From Bacteroidales bacterium (GTDB lineage: Bacteria; Bacteroidota; Bacteroidia; Bacteroidales; UBA932): a DNA stretch of 64,000 bases. Under the pieces are notes generated by a model, which ran no database searches, had not been told where the DNA came from, and saw only the letters and a program-made list of their open reading frames with translations. The stretch covers positions 27,571 to 91,570 of the forward strand of contig JAFZWV010000006.1 of assembly GCA_017617035.1 (NCBI GenBank). Reading direction: 5' to 3'. Made by a program: the position numbers and the translations under genes. Positions 55,383 through 62,753 of this stretch are shown here, in pieces. Numbering within the stretch: the stretch's first letter is position 1; every line of letters starts with the position of its first letter.

Positions 55383-55402
55383 AATCGGTTATTCGCTTTC
55401 TA

Positions 55403-55410
55403 CAAATTTA
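55403..55410 (-). promoter_or_regulatory. -7 box of ettA
   Basis: TAAATTTG on the minus strand, 20 bases before the ettA start codon. Confidence 0.55.
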
Positions 55411-55414
55411 TAAA

Positions 55415-55458
55415 TTTTTGGACTTCTCCCCGTAAAATAGGGGGGAGTAGTCCAAAAA
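55415..55458. promoter_or_regulatory. Hairpin between divergent promoters (ettA/tRNA-Gln)
   Basis: TTTTTGGACTTCTCCCC (55415-55431) can pair with GGGGGGAGTAGTCCAAAAA (55440-55458) with small bulges. Core GGGAGTAGTC shared with the hairpin at 32673-32702, which lies in the same kind of place. Confidence 0.7.
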
Positions 55459-55462
55459 TCAT

Positions 55463-55470
55463 TATCTTTG
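55463..55470 (+). promoter_or_regulatory. -7 box of tRNA-Gln
   Basis: TATCTTTG, 10 bases before the first base of the tRNA. Confidence 0.6.
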
Positions 55471-55480
55471 CACCCGGAAT

Positions 55481-55551
55481 TGAGGTATGGTGTAATGGTA
55501 GCACTCAAGTTTTTGGCACTTGCAGTAGAAGTTCGAATCTTCTTATCTCAA
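55481..55551 (+). tRNA. tRNA-Gln (anticodon TTG)
   Basis: 71 bases. Acceptor TGAGGTA pairs with TATCTCA (one G-U). Anticodon stem CAAGT/ACTTG with loop TTTTGGC gives anticodon TTG, reading CAA/CAG glutamine. The T-loop TTCGAAT is normal. The 3' CCA is not encoded. Confidence 0.93.
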
Positions 55552-55603
55552 CAAAAAGCAACGGTTGACCCGCAACGGGCATCTAGATAGAAAACGCACG
55601 ATT

Positions 55604-56200
55604 ATGAAAAAGCTGATAACCATCGTACTGATGCTGGCGCTGGCAGTGCCGGTATTCGCCCAGGATTATGATTTCGAGCCGGAGGAAAAGTGGACAGTCA
55701 AAGCCAATGCAGCTTATCTGCCTACCGTGCCTATCCTGATAGATATTTTCGGAGGAATGTTCGCCGCGATCGCAATAGGCCTTAATAAAGAAGCCAATGA
55801 GACGCTGGAGTTCGCGACACCTCCGTTTTTCAGTGTAGAGGGCCTGTACAGTTTCAATTCTGACTGGTCATTAGGATTAAGCGTATCCTACTGCGGGACC
55901 GCCTTCAAGACAGTGGATAAAGACACAAAGGAAGTCCACAATGTTTCCTACATGCATTTTGTCCCGATCTGCATCGAAGGTCGTCTGAATTATCTCAACC
56001 GTCCGGCATGTAAGCTTTACGGCTCACTCGAAGCCGGCGCATTCCTGAATTATCAGGAAGGCAGCGGCCTCCAGGTTGTACCCGACGTCCAGCTTAACCC
56101 TATCGGAGTTGAATTCGGCCGCCGTTTCTTCGGAATGGTTGAACTCGGTATAGGTATGAACTACACCGGTGTGAAGGGCGGTATCGGTTTCCGATTCTAA
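55604..56200 (+). CDS. Outer membrane beta-barrel protein
   Basis: 198 aa from the ATG at 55604 (MKKLITIVLMLALAVPVFAQ, a Sec signal). The mature protein alternates strands and turns (FFSVEGLYSFNSDWSLGLSV, IEGRLNYLNRPACKLYGSLE) and ends in GGIGFRF with the typical terminal Phe. It resembles small Bacteroidota barrels of unknown function. 52 bases after tRNA-Gln and 3 bases before the DUF5715 gene. Confidence 0.75.
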   Translation: MKKLITIVLMLALAVPVFAQDYDFEPEEKWTVKANAAYLPTVPILIDIFGGMFAAIAIGLNKEANETLEFATPPFFSVEGLYSFNSDWSLGLSVSYCGTAFKTVDKDTKEVHNVSYMHFVPICIEGRLNYLNRPACKLYGSLEAGAFLNYQEGSGLQVVPDVQLNPIGVEFGRRFFGMVELGIGMNYTGVKGGIGFRF

Positions 56201-56203
56201 AGA

Positions 56204-56983
56204 ATGAAGAGAGAGACTAAAGCCTGGCTGATTATTCTTACCCCGTTTTTCGTGGGGCTCCTTCTCGGAATACTTGTCGGTTCCTGCATGAGCAGGGGCT
56301 CGCGTAAGGCGGCCCAGGATCCTGCTCAGGAAGAGGTCGAAATCCCTCAACTCGAATCAGAAATAATAGTCGAGGACTCCGAAATCGAGGAACCCGTTCC
56401 CCAAAAGGAAAGAAAGGAGATAATCTACAACAGGCGCATGCCTAAGCTGGCCCAGGTTTTTGCTGATCTCAATGAAGACCATCTGGTGATGGCCAGAAAG
56501 TACGGTCTCAAGCAGCCCCCAAAATCAAGAAAAGATGTAAACACTGGCGGTCTCGTCAAAATAGAAGACAACGACTATATCAAGATGTGGGACCTTCAGT
56601 ATTCGGTGCCCTATCTTACGAAGAGTGCAGCTGAAGAACTCGATATCATCAGCCGTGCTTTCCACGATTCGCTGGAGAATCACCGCCTTCTGAACTATAA
56701 GATTGTGGTCTCGTCAGTGCTTCGTACCGATGAAGACGTAGAGAAGCTCCGCCGCCGCAACGGCAACGCATCCGCCAATTCAGCTCACTGCTACGGCACG
56801 ACCTTCGACATCGCCAACGCCCGCTACTGGCGCGACGACGAAGCGGTGCAGGATGCATTCATGCAGCCTTATGAATTGAATAAAGTGATGTATGAGGTGC
56901 TAAGAGACCGAAGGAAGCAGGGCAAGATCCTCTGCAAATTCGAGAAGAAACAGCACTGCTTCCATATTACGGTCTGCTATTAG
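56204..56983 (+). CDS. DUF5715 family protein, M15-peptidase-like fold
   Basis: 259 aa. One N-terminal membrane anchor (WLIILTPFFVGLLLGILVGS), an acidic linker, then the domain. SAHCYGTTFDIANARYW contains the SxHxxGxxxD zinc-ligand pattern of M15 D-Ala-D-Ala peptidases, and CFHITV near the end supplies the third His. This fits a membrane-anchored periplasmic peptidoglycan hydrolase-like protein; activity not established. It converges on the dipeptidase gene with no gap. Confidence 0.8.
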   Translation: MKRETKAWLIILTPFFVGLLLGILVGSCMSRGSRKAAQDPAQEEVEIPQLESEIIVEDSEIEEPVPQKERKEIIYNRRMPKLAQVFADLNEDHLVMARKYGLKQPPKSRKDVNTGGLVKIEDNDYIKMWDLQYSVPYLTKSAAEELDIISRAFHDSLENHRLLNYKIVVSSVLRTDEDVEKLRRRNGNASANSAHCYGTTFDIANARYWRDDEAVQDAFMQPYELNKVMYEVLRDRRKQGKILCKFEKKQHCFHITVCY

Positions 56984-58495
56984 CTAGAATCCCAATCCGA
57001 AGATAACCCAGTAATCGGCCTCCATCTGCTTCCAGCGGGCGGAGGTCTGTTCGTAAATGCGCTGGGTATAAGCGTTGAGTCTCATCGGGCAGGGGTGTGC
57101 GTAGAGTAGCTCAAGCCCGTCGAAGGCCTTTTGCTCCTCTTCCATGACATTGACCATAAAGACATCTTTGATACCTTCCCACGCGAGGGTCGCGAGCTTG
57201 TTGGCCTTGCGATATTTCCATAGGGGAATGTCCTCGCCGTAGACGTTCTGGCCGCAGCGCTCGAATCCGGCGGGCAGACGGGTGCTGCCGCTGAAAATGG
57301 GGATGTGCGGGCTCTGGGCGGGGTTGTCGTAGGCGAGCCAGCATATCGCGCGCATGGCTTCGGGCCTGGCGGCGTTGATGTCGATGACGGTCGAGTAGCA
57401 GCACCACGCCACCGAGACGTTGCGGGCGAACTCGACGCTGCCTGGCGCTATCTCGTTGAGGGTGTTGCGCATGGTCGTAGTCATCCACGGGTTCGCGACC
57501 GGGCTGACCTTGCCGCCGAGCGTGAGATTTTTGACCATGCTGTACTCGGTCCCTTCGTAGGTCGAGCGGAGAAGTTCCATGACCTTGCGGGCGTCTACCT
57601 CGATTTCGGGCCGGACGGAAAAGGGAATCTCCACGGCATCATAGGCGAGGCCCAGGGAGGGCGCCAGCGTACTGAGGATCCACCATTCGCGTTCGCGGTG
57701 GTTCTGGCCATGGCCATAGTCGCAGTTGTAGACCGTCCAGAACTTGAACTCGCCTTCGCCGTCCCACAGGCCGCACTCGAGGGCCACGCTCTCGACGTTC
57801 GAAGAGCAGAGGAAGTTCGCGCTGTCTTCGCGCTCAAGAAGGCCGATACGGGGCACGTTCGCGGACACGGCGACATGGTCGTCCGGGACGCGCTTGGCTA
57901 CCCAGACTGCGCCGACCTTACCCTTGCCGGGCCCGATTATCTCGAACTGCCAGACTTCGCGCTCATCGGCTACGGTCAGACATTCGCCCTTGTCGACATA
58001 GCCGTACTGCTCGGCCAGCGCGCCCATCAGCTCGACTGCCTGGCGTGCGCTCGAACAGCGCTGCAGGGCCACCCGCTGGAGTTCTTCGACCATGAACAGG
58101 CCATTGTCGCTCTTGAGGGTATCCGGGCCGCCGAAGGTAGTCTCGCCGATTCCGAGATTCTTCTCGTTGATGGCGGGGTAGCAGGTGTTGAGGTATGCGA
58201 AGGTGTGTTCCGCTTCGGGGATGTAGCCCAGGGTCACGACGCCGGTGGTATCGCCCCTGAAAGCGGTCTTCATCGTCTCTTTCTGCAGGGCGTGAAGAGT
58301 GCCGGGTTCATAGTCGGCGGCAGGCTCCATGTAAGACCAGGTGCGGTATTTACCGTCGCATGTGTGCGACGTGATGACCGCACCGTCTTTCGAGGCGAGC
58401 CTGCCGACCATGATGCTGGTACAGGCGTCGTCCTGAGCAAAAACGCCGGCGCAGCTAAGCACCGCACCGGCGAGTATCAAGAATAACTTTTTCAC
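56984..58495 (-). CDS. C69-family dipeptidase, secreted
   Basis: 503 aa. Sec signal (LFLILAGAVLSCAGVFAQ) followed by DDACTSIMVG, where the Cys is the self-processed N-terminal nucleophile of the PepD/C69 group (Ntn-hydrolase fold). Other conserved parts: HTCDGKYRTWSY, LNTCYPAINEKNLGIGETT and NPWMTTTMRNTLNEI. It probably cleaves dipeptides in the periplasm or outside the cell. It begins right after the DUF4923 gene, so the three minus-strand genes with tadA form a unit. Confidence 0.9.
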   Translation of the reverse strand: MKKLFLILAGAVLSCAGVFAQDDACTSIMVGRLASKDGAVITSHTCDGKYRTWSYMEPAADYEPGTLHALQKETMKTAFRGDTTGVVTLGYIPEAEHTFAYLNTCYPAINEKNLGIGETTFGGPDTLKSDNGLFMVEELQRVALQRCSSARQAVELMGALAEQYGYVDKGECLTVADEREVWQFEIIGPGKGKVGAVWVAKRVPDDHVAVSANVPRIGLLEREDSANFLCSSNVESVALECGLWDGEGEFKFWTVYNCDYGHGQNHREREWWILSTLAPSLGLAYDAVEIPFSVRPEIEVDARKVMELLRSTYEGTEYSMVKNLTLGGKVSPVANPWMTTTMRNTLNEIAPGSVEFARNVSVAWCCYSTVIDINAARPEAMRAICWLAYDNPAQSPHIPIFSGSTRLPAGFERCGQNVYGEDIPLWKYRKANKLATLAWEGIKDVFMVNVMEEEQKAFDGLELLYAHPCPMRLNAYTQRIYEQTSARWKQMEADYWVIFGLGF

Positions 58496-59134
58496 TTACT
58501 TGTTGCCGAAGAGGCTGAAGATGGTCGACAGGGTGTTGACTGCCTGGGACACTTCGTTGGTTGCAGAGCTAACGGTAGTAATAGCGTTGGTAATTGCATT
58601 TGCAGCGTTGGTGGTAGTTGTCGCTGCCTGCTGGGTTGCGGCTGCAGCCTGTTGTGCTGCGGCCTGCTGAGCAGCTGCCTGCTCGGCTGCCGCCTGCTGT
58701 GCTGTTGCATTGGCGGTAGTAATGCCGTTTGCAAGAAGGCCTGCGGCTGCGGTGGTCACCGACGAGAGGTTGATGCCTGCAAGGTTGGCGAGACCGCCGA
58801 CAACGGAAGTGCTGTTGTTCTGGTTAACCAGATTGTTGGAGCCAAGGATAAGGCCTGTGGCGAAATCCTTGATGTAGTCTGACTTATCGACCGTACCGGC
58901 ATCCTTGAGCTCACCGATGCACTGGGAAAGGGCTGCGAGGTTGAGGATGTTGTTGATGTTGGTCATGTCGATCTTGCCGTCGGTCTTGTACTGGGTGTAC
59001 AGGTTCCTGAGGGCTGCACCTGAAGCCTGACCAGAACCGCTGGGGGTCTGAGTGCTGTTACCTACTCCGAAAATGCCGCAAGATGTTGCGAGCACGAGCG
59101 CTGCTGCAGCAGCGAAAATGGTTGAGAGTTTCAT
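58496..59134 (-). CDS. DUF4923 lipoprotein with Gln/Ala repeat
   Basis: 212 aa. Lipobox ATSC (Cys19). The N-terminal half (GQASGAALRNLYTQYKTDGKIDMTNI and LGSNNLVNQN) fits DUF4923. Residues ~145-175 are a low-complexity Ala/Gln array (QQAAAEQAAAQQAAAQQ), probably helical, encoded by repeated CAGCAG-like codons. Function unknown; likely a periplasmic lipoprotein. Between tadA and the C69 gene with tight spacing. Confidence 0.75.
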   Translation of the reverse strand: MKLSTIFAAAAALVLATSCGIFGVGNSTQTPSGSGQASGAALRNLYTQYKTDGKIDMTNINNILNLAALSQCIGELKDAGTVDKSDYIKDFATGLILGSNNLVNQNNSTSVVGGLANLAGINLSSVTTAAAGLLANGITTANATAQQAAAEQAAAQQAAAQQAAAATQQAATTTTNAANAITNAITTVSSATNEVSQAVNTLSTIFSLFGNK

Positions 59135-59138
59135 TGCG

Positions 59139-59573
59139 TTATCGTTTTGTTTTGAAAAAATTACTTACAGGTTCGGAGCACTCGGCTTCGAGGATTCCGG
59201 AGGTGACCTCCGTTTTCGGATGGAGCAGGGAAGGGGAGAAGAGGGAATAGCCGCGCTTGGGATCCGCTGCGCCGTAGACTATGCGGCCCATCTGGGCCCA
59301 GTTCATCGCGGCGGCGCACATGGGGCAGGGCTCGACGGTGACGTAGAGCGCGCAGTCGCTGAGGTATTTCCCGCCCTGCGCCTCCATCGCCGCCGTGATG
59401 GCTATCATCTCGGCATGGGCGGTCGCATCCCCAAGACGCTCGGTCATATTATGACCTCTCGCGATGATGCGCCCGCGGCACACGACGACGGCCCCGATGG
59501 GCACTTCACCCGCCTCTGCGGCCTCCTGCGCCTCCTTCAGCGCCTCTCTCATGAATCTTTCTTCCGATTCCAT
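59139..59573 (-). CDS. tadA: tRNA-specific adenosine deaminase TadA
   Basis: 144 aa. Zinc site complete: THAEMIAI (HAE, catalytic Glu) and EPCPMCAAAM (PCxxC). It converts A34 of tRNA-Arg(ACG) to inosine. MESEERFMREALKEAQEAAEAGEVPIGAVVV is the typical N-terminus. A guanine deaminase is a less likely alternative. A -7 box ends only 5 bases before the start codon. Confidence 0.88.
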   Translation of the reverse strand: MESEERFMREALKEAQEAAEAGEVPIGAVVVCRGRIIARGHNMTERLGDATAHAEMIAITAAMEAQGGKYLSDCALYVTVEPCPMCAAAMNWAQMGRIVYGAADPKRGYSLFSPSLLHPKTEVTSGILEAECSEPVSNFFKTKR

Positions 59574-59578
59574 CCTTA

Positions 59579-59586
59579 CAAATATA
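59579..59586 (-). promoter_or_regulatory. -7 box of tadA unit
   Basis: TATATTTG on the minus strand, 5 bases before the start codon; transcription should begin at or next to the ATG. Confidence 0.55.
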
Positions 59587-59616
59587 ATAATTATTCTCTT
59601 TTCGCTGTCCCTTGTT

Positions 59617-59642
59617 GTTATCCCCGACCCGATCGGGGATCT
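59617..59642. repeat. Dispersed palindromic unit F (GC variant)
   Basis: GTTATCCCCGA-CCCGA-TCGGGGATCT: same edges and layout as the other units (GTYAT ... ATCT) with a CCCC/GGGG stem. Confidence 0.65.
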
Positions 59643-59653
59643 TTCACGTTTTT

Positions 59654-59793
59654 GCAGAGGTGAAGCACACTGACCCCCGCCAGAATGGCCCTTGGGGCAC
59701 CCGCCCGTGCTTCACACCCCGAAATCGGCCTCCAAAGCACGCCCGCCCCTCTCAGAATGCCCTGTGGCGGGGGTGGGCGTGCTTCATCTCTGC
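59654..59793. repeat. 140-bp imperfect palindrome
   Basis: Arms 59654-59712 and 59735-59793 (59 bases each) are complementary at the ends (GCAGAG.TGAAGCAC and GGGCGTGCTT-like segments) and around CCCCCGCCA, with a divergent middle. It is GC-rich and unlike the flanking DNA. Confidence 0.65.
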
Positions 59794-59919
59794 GGATTTG
59801 GATGCGAGTGCGGTATCGTGGCTGACGCCGGAAGGGCTTACCGGAGAATTCTTCCGATTTGTCTAACTTCGCGACTGAGCAAATCGAAGCGATTTAATCA
59901 GTTGAGTAGCATCATCAAT

Positions 59920-59943
59920 AGAGCAGGTCGTTGGGCCTGCTCT
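59920..59943 (+). terminator. Terminator-like hairpin before polA
   Basis: AGAGCAGG (59920-59927) pairs with CCTGCTCT (59936-59943), loop TCGTTGGG, followed by TTATTTAT. Confidence 0.6.
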
Positions 59944-60007
59944 TTATTTATCGAATAAATGAGAATAATTGCGTGGATAACGGCCACAATAAGCCAAAAA
60001 GTTTCAC

Positions 60008-60015
60008 TATCTTTG
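60008..60015 (+). promoter_or_regulatory. -7 box of polA
   Basis: TATCTTTG, 8 bases before the polA ATG at 60024; a nearly absent leader. Confidence 0.55.
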
Positions 60016-60023
60016 AAACTCGT

Positions 60024-62753
60024 ATGAAACTATTTCTGATAGACGGTCACGCGCTCATCTTTAAGATGTACTACGCGTTCCTCGGGAGACCGATGGTGAA
60101 CAGCAAGGGAGAGGACACCTCTATCCTGTTCGGCTTCACCAAATACCTTCTCGAACTTATCGAGAGGGAACATCCGACGCATATCGCGGTGGCGTTCGAC
60201 CCTCCGGGAGGGACCTTCCGCAATCAGCTTTATCCGGAGTACAAAGCCAACCGCGCCGAGACTCCCCAGCTGGTTATCGATGCTCTTGAGCCGCTGTCAG
60301 CAATAGTCAAGTCGATGGGAATACCGGTGCTGATGGTCGGAGGTTTCGAGGCCGACGATGTGATCGGTTCGATGGCGAAGCGCTCGGCCGGCGAGGGCTT
60401 CGACGTCTATATGGTTACCCCGGACAAGGATTACGGTCAACTTATCGAGCCGCACATCTGGCAGTACAAGCCGGGCAAGGGCGGTTCGGACAAGGAAGTC
60501 TACGGCGTTCGCGAAATCTGCGAGAAATACAATATCACCAGCCCTCTTCAGATTATCGACATCCTGACGCTGTGCGGCGACTCTTCCGACAATGTTCCGG
60601 GAGTCCAGGGTGTAGGCCCCGTCGGCGCGGCGAAGTTCCTCGCCAAATATGGCAGCGTTGAGAATATCTATGCCCACTTGAGCGAGCTTACGCCCAAGCA
60701 GCAGGAGATGTTCAAAGCGGCCATGGACCACCTTCCGCTCAGCAAGAAGCTTGTCACGATCAAGACCGATATCCCTCTGATGGTCAGCGCAGATCAGATG
60801 CTCCTTAAGCCCGAAGTCGGGCCGGAACTGTCCACCTGGATCGACAAGTATGAGATGCCGTCGCTCAAAAGGCATGTCAAAAATATATGGGGGGAGATTA
60901 AAGATCCCTTCGTCGCTTCCGCTCCTCGGGACGACACCAGTGTCATTCCGACCTTCCCTGATGTCATTCCGACCTTCCCTGATGTCATTCCGACCTCCCC
61001 TGGTGTCATTCCGACCTTCCCTGATGTCATTCCGAGCGAAGCGAAGGAATCTTTGGAGTTCCTCGAGGGCGAGCCAGCAGAAATAGTGAAAGACATTCGC
61101 GCCCTGGGGAAGTGCGCGGTAGTAGTATCCAACGGCAAGGTAACCCTTGCTACTGCCGATAAGGCCGCAACGGCAAGCCCGGCCGAATTTAAAGACATTC
61201 TAACCGATTCCAATATAGTAAAGTGCGGTTTCGCGCTTAAATCGCAGATTAATGAACTGGCTGCGGCCGGAATAGAACTGAAAGGCCGGCTCCTGGACGC
61301 CGAACTGATGCATTATCTGCTTAACCCTGAGCGTAGCCACCAGCTGGAATTCCTCGCCGAGCACTATCTGGGCGTTTCGCTCGAAGGTCAGAAGCAGGAA
61401 GAAGATCTGGGCAGCCTCTTCGATTCCGAAGGCGAGGCCGTAAGCGAGAAGCCCAACTCACGCGAGGCGGTGATCGTATTCCAGCTCGCCGAAAAGCTTC
61501 GCAGCGAACTGGGCGATGGCAAAGCGGCCGAGCTCTATAACACCATCGAAGAGCCCCTTATCAAGGTCCTCGCCCGTATGGAGCAGATCGGTGTCAGGAT
61601 AGACCCTGAGTCCCTGAAGGACTTTGCCGATGGCCTTCGCAAGACTGTTATGGAAAAGGAAGCGGAAGTGCGCACTCTCGCCGGAGTCCCGACTCTCAAC
61701 GTCTCATCCCCCAAGCAGATAGGCGAAGTGCTCTTCGAAAAACTCAAAATCGCGCCCGGCCTCAAGAAACCTGTCAAAGGCTCATGGCCTACCGACGAGG
61801 AGACCCTGCTGAAGTACCGCGAGGTCAGCCCCATCATCGATGCGATCCTGGACTACCGCGGGACTAAGAAGCTCCTTTCGACCTACATCGAACCGCTGCC
61901 GGGCTACATCAGCGCCCGCGACGGCCGTGTCCATACTACCTTCAACCAGGCGCTTACCTCCACCGGCCGCCTGAGCAGCTCCAACCCTAACCTGCAGAAC
62001 ATCCCCGTCAGGACGGAGCAGGGCCGTGAGATCCGCAAGGCCTTCACCGCTCCGAAGGGGAGCGTGATCATGTCGGCCGACTACTCGCAGATCGAGCTGC
62101 GCCTGATGGCTCACCTCTGCGGAGACGCGCACATGGTCGAGGCCTTCCGAGAGGGCCAGGATGTCCATGCCGCCATGGCCGCGAAAATCTTCCGCAAGCC
62201 GCTCGCCGAGGTAACGCCCGACGACCGCAGGGTAGCGAAAACGGCCAACTTCGGCATCATGTACGGCATCTCGTCGTTCGGCCTTGCCCAGAGGCTCCAC
62301 TGCCCGCGCAAGGTGGCCGCTCAGATCATCGACGACTACTTCGCCTCCTTCCCGACTATCCGTTCGTTTATCGACGGGACGCTCGAGTCTGCACGTCGCA
62401 CGGGTTACGTCGAGACCATTTTCGGCCGCCGCCGTTACGTGCCTGACGTGAACTCCCACAACGGCAACATCAGGGCCATGGCAGAGCGCAACGCCGTCAA
62501 CGCCCCCATCCAGGGCTCAGCGGCCGATATCATCAAGCTGGCTATGATAGGGGTAGACCGGGCGCTTCGCGAGCAGGGTCTTCGCAGCCGCATGGTCCTT
62601 CAGATCCACGACGAACTCGTGCTGGAAGTTCCCGAAGACGAAATCCAGCCTGTTAAGAGAATACTAACCGAGCAGATGGAGGGCGTGATGTCCCTCAGCG
62701 TTCCGCTCACAGTCGAATGCAACTATGGTAAGAACTGGCTCGAAGCCCATTGA
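60024..62753 (+). CDS. polA: DNA polymerase I with repeat-encoded insert and degenerate proofreading domain
   Basis: 909 aa from the ATG at 60024 (MKLFLIDGHALIFKMYYA, the normal start). Domains: 5'-3' nuclease (to ~290; VTPDKDYGQL, GDSSDNVPG), degenerate 3'-5' exonuclease region (~345-540), polymerase (~545-909) with motif A MSADYSQIELRLMAHL, motif B RRVAKTANFGIMYG and motif C IHDELVLEVP. The exonuclease region lacks the usual FDTET acidic pair and the YxxxD motif, so proofreading is unlikely. Residues ~293-343, between the nuclease and exonuclease regions, are encoded by palindromic element E. Confidence 0.95.
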   Translation: MKLFLIDGHALIFKMYYAFLGRPMVNSKGEDTSILFGFTKYLLELIEREHPTHIAVAFDPPGGTFRNQLYPEYKANRAETPQLVIDALEPLSAIVKSMGIPVLMVGGFEADDVIGSMAKRSAGEGFDVYMVTPDKDYGQLIEPHIWQYKPGKGGSDKEVYGVREICEKYNITSPLQIIDILTLCGDSSDNVPGVQGVGPVGAAKFLAKYGSVENIYAHLSELTPKQQEMFKAAMDHLPLSKKLVTIKTDIPLMVSADQMLLKPEVGPELSTWIDKYEMPSLKRHVKNIWGEIKDPFVASAPRDDTSVIPTFPDVIPTFPDVIPTSPGVIPTFPDVIPSEAKESLEFLEGEPAEIVKDIRALGKCAVVVSNGKVTLATADKAATASPAEFKDILTDSNIVKCGFALKSQINELAAAGIELKGRLLDAELMHYLLNPERSHQLEFLAEHYLGVSLEGQKQEEDLGSLFDSEGEAVSEKPNSREAVIVFQLAEKLRSELGDGKAAELYNTIEEPLIKVLARMEQIGVRIDPESLKDFADGLRKTVMEKEAEVRTLAGVPTLNVSSPKQIGEVLFEKLKIAPGLKKPVKGSWPTDEETLLKYREVSPIIDAILDYRGTKKLLSTYIEPLPGYISARDGRVHTTFNQALTSTGRLSSSNPNLQNIPVRTEQGREIRKAFTAPKGSVIMSADYSQIELRLMAHLCGDAHMVEAFREGQDVHAAMAAKIFRKPLAEVTPDDRRVAKTANFGIMYGISSFGLAQRLHCPRKVAAQIIDDYFASFPTIRSFIDGTLESARRTGYVETIFGRRRYVPDVNSHNGNIRAMAERNAVNAPIQGSAADIIKLAMIGVDRALREQGLRSRMVLQIHDELVLEVPEDEIQPVKRILTEQMEGVMSLSVPLTVECNYGKNWLEAH
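60902..61052. repeat. Dispersed palindromic element E with 21-bp minisatellite inside polA
   Basis: Degenerate reverse unit 60902-60935, spacer ACCAGT, then four tandem 21-bp units at 60942-61025 (each GTCATTCCG...TGAT-like; VIPTFPD in protein), then the forward unit 61026-61052 (GTCATTCCGAGC...GGAATCT). All translated in frame. Confidence 0.92.

Larger units (their letters stand above)
59574..60023. other. Intergenic region between tadA and polA
   Basis: 450 bases without a credible gene. Contents: the tadA -7 box, a palindromic unit F (59617-59642), a long imperfect palindrome (59654-59793), a small hairpin AAATCG-AAG-CGATTT (59881-59895), a terminator (59920-59943) and the polA promoter. 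Short open frames in the palindrome look non-coding. Confidence 0.75.

Noticed and set aside
55560-55600. Terminator after tRNA-Gln (CCCG-CAA-CGGG)
   Set aside because: Stem of only four pairs with no U-run.
57305-58486. Long plus-strand frame opposite the C69 dipeptidase
   Set aside because: Shadow of a gene with clear motifs on the minus strand; no promoter or start signal.
59612-59958. Small frames within the 140-bp palindrome and the polA leader
   Set aside because: They read through inverted repeats and the terminator, and have no homologue I recognise.
60942-61025. CRISPR-like direct repeats
   Set aside because: The 21-bp units are contiguous with no spacers, and coding.
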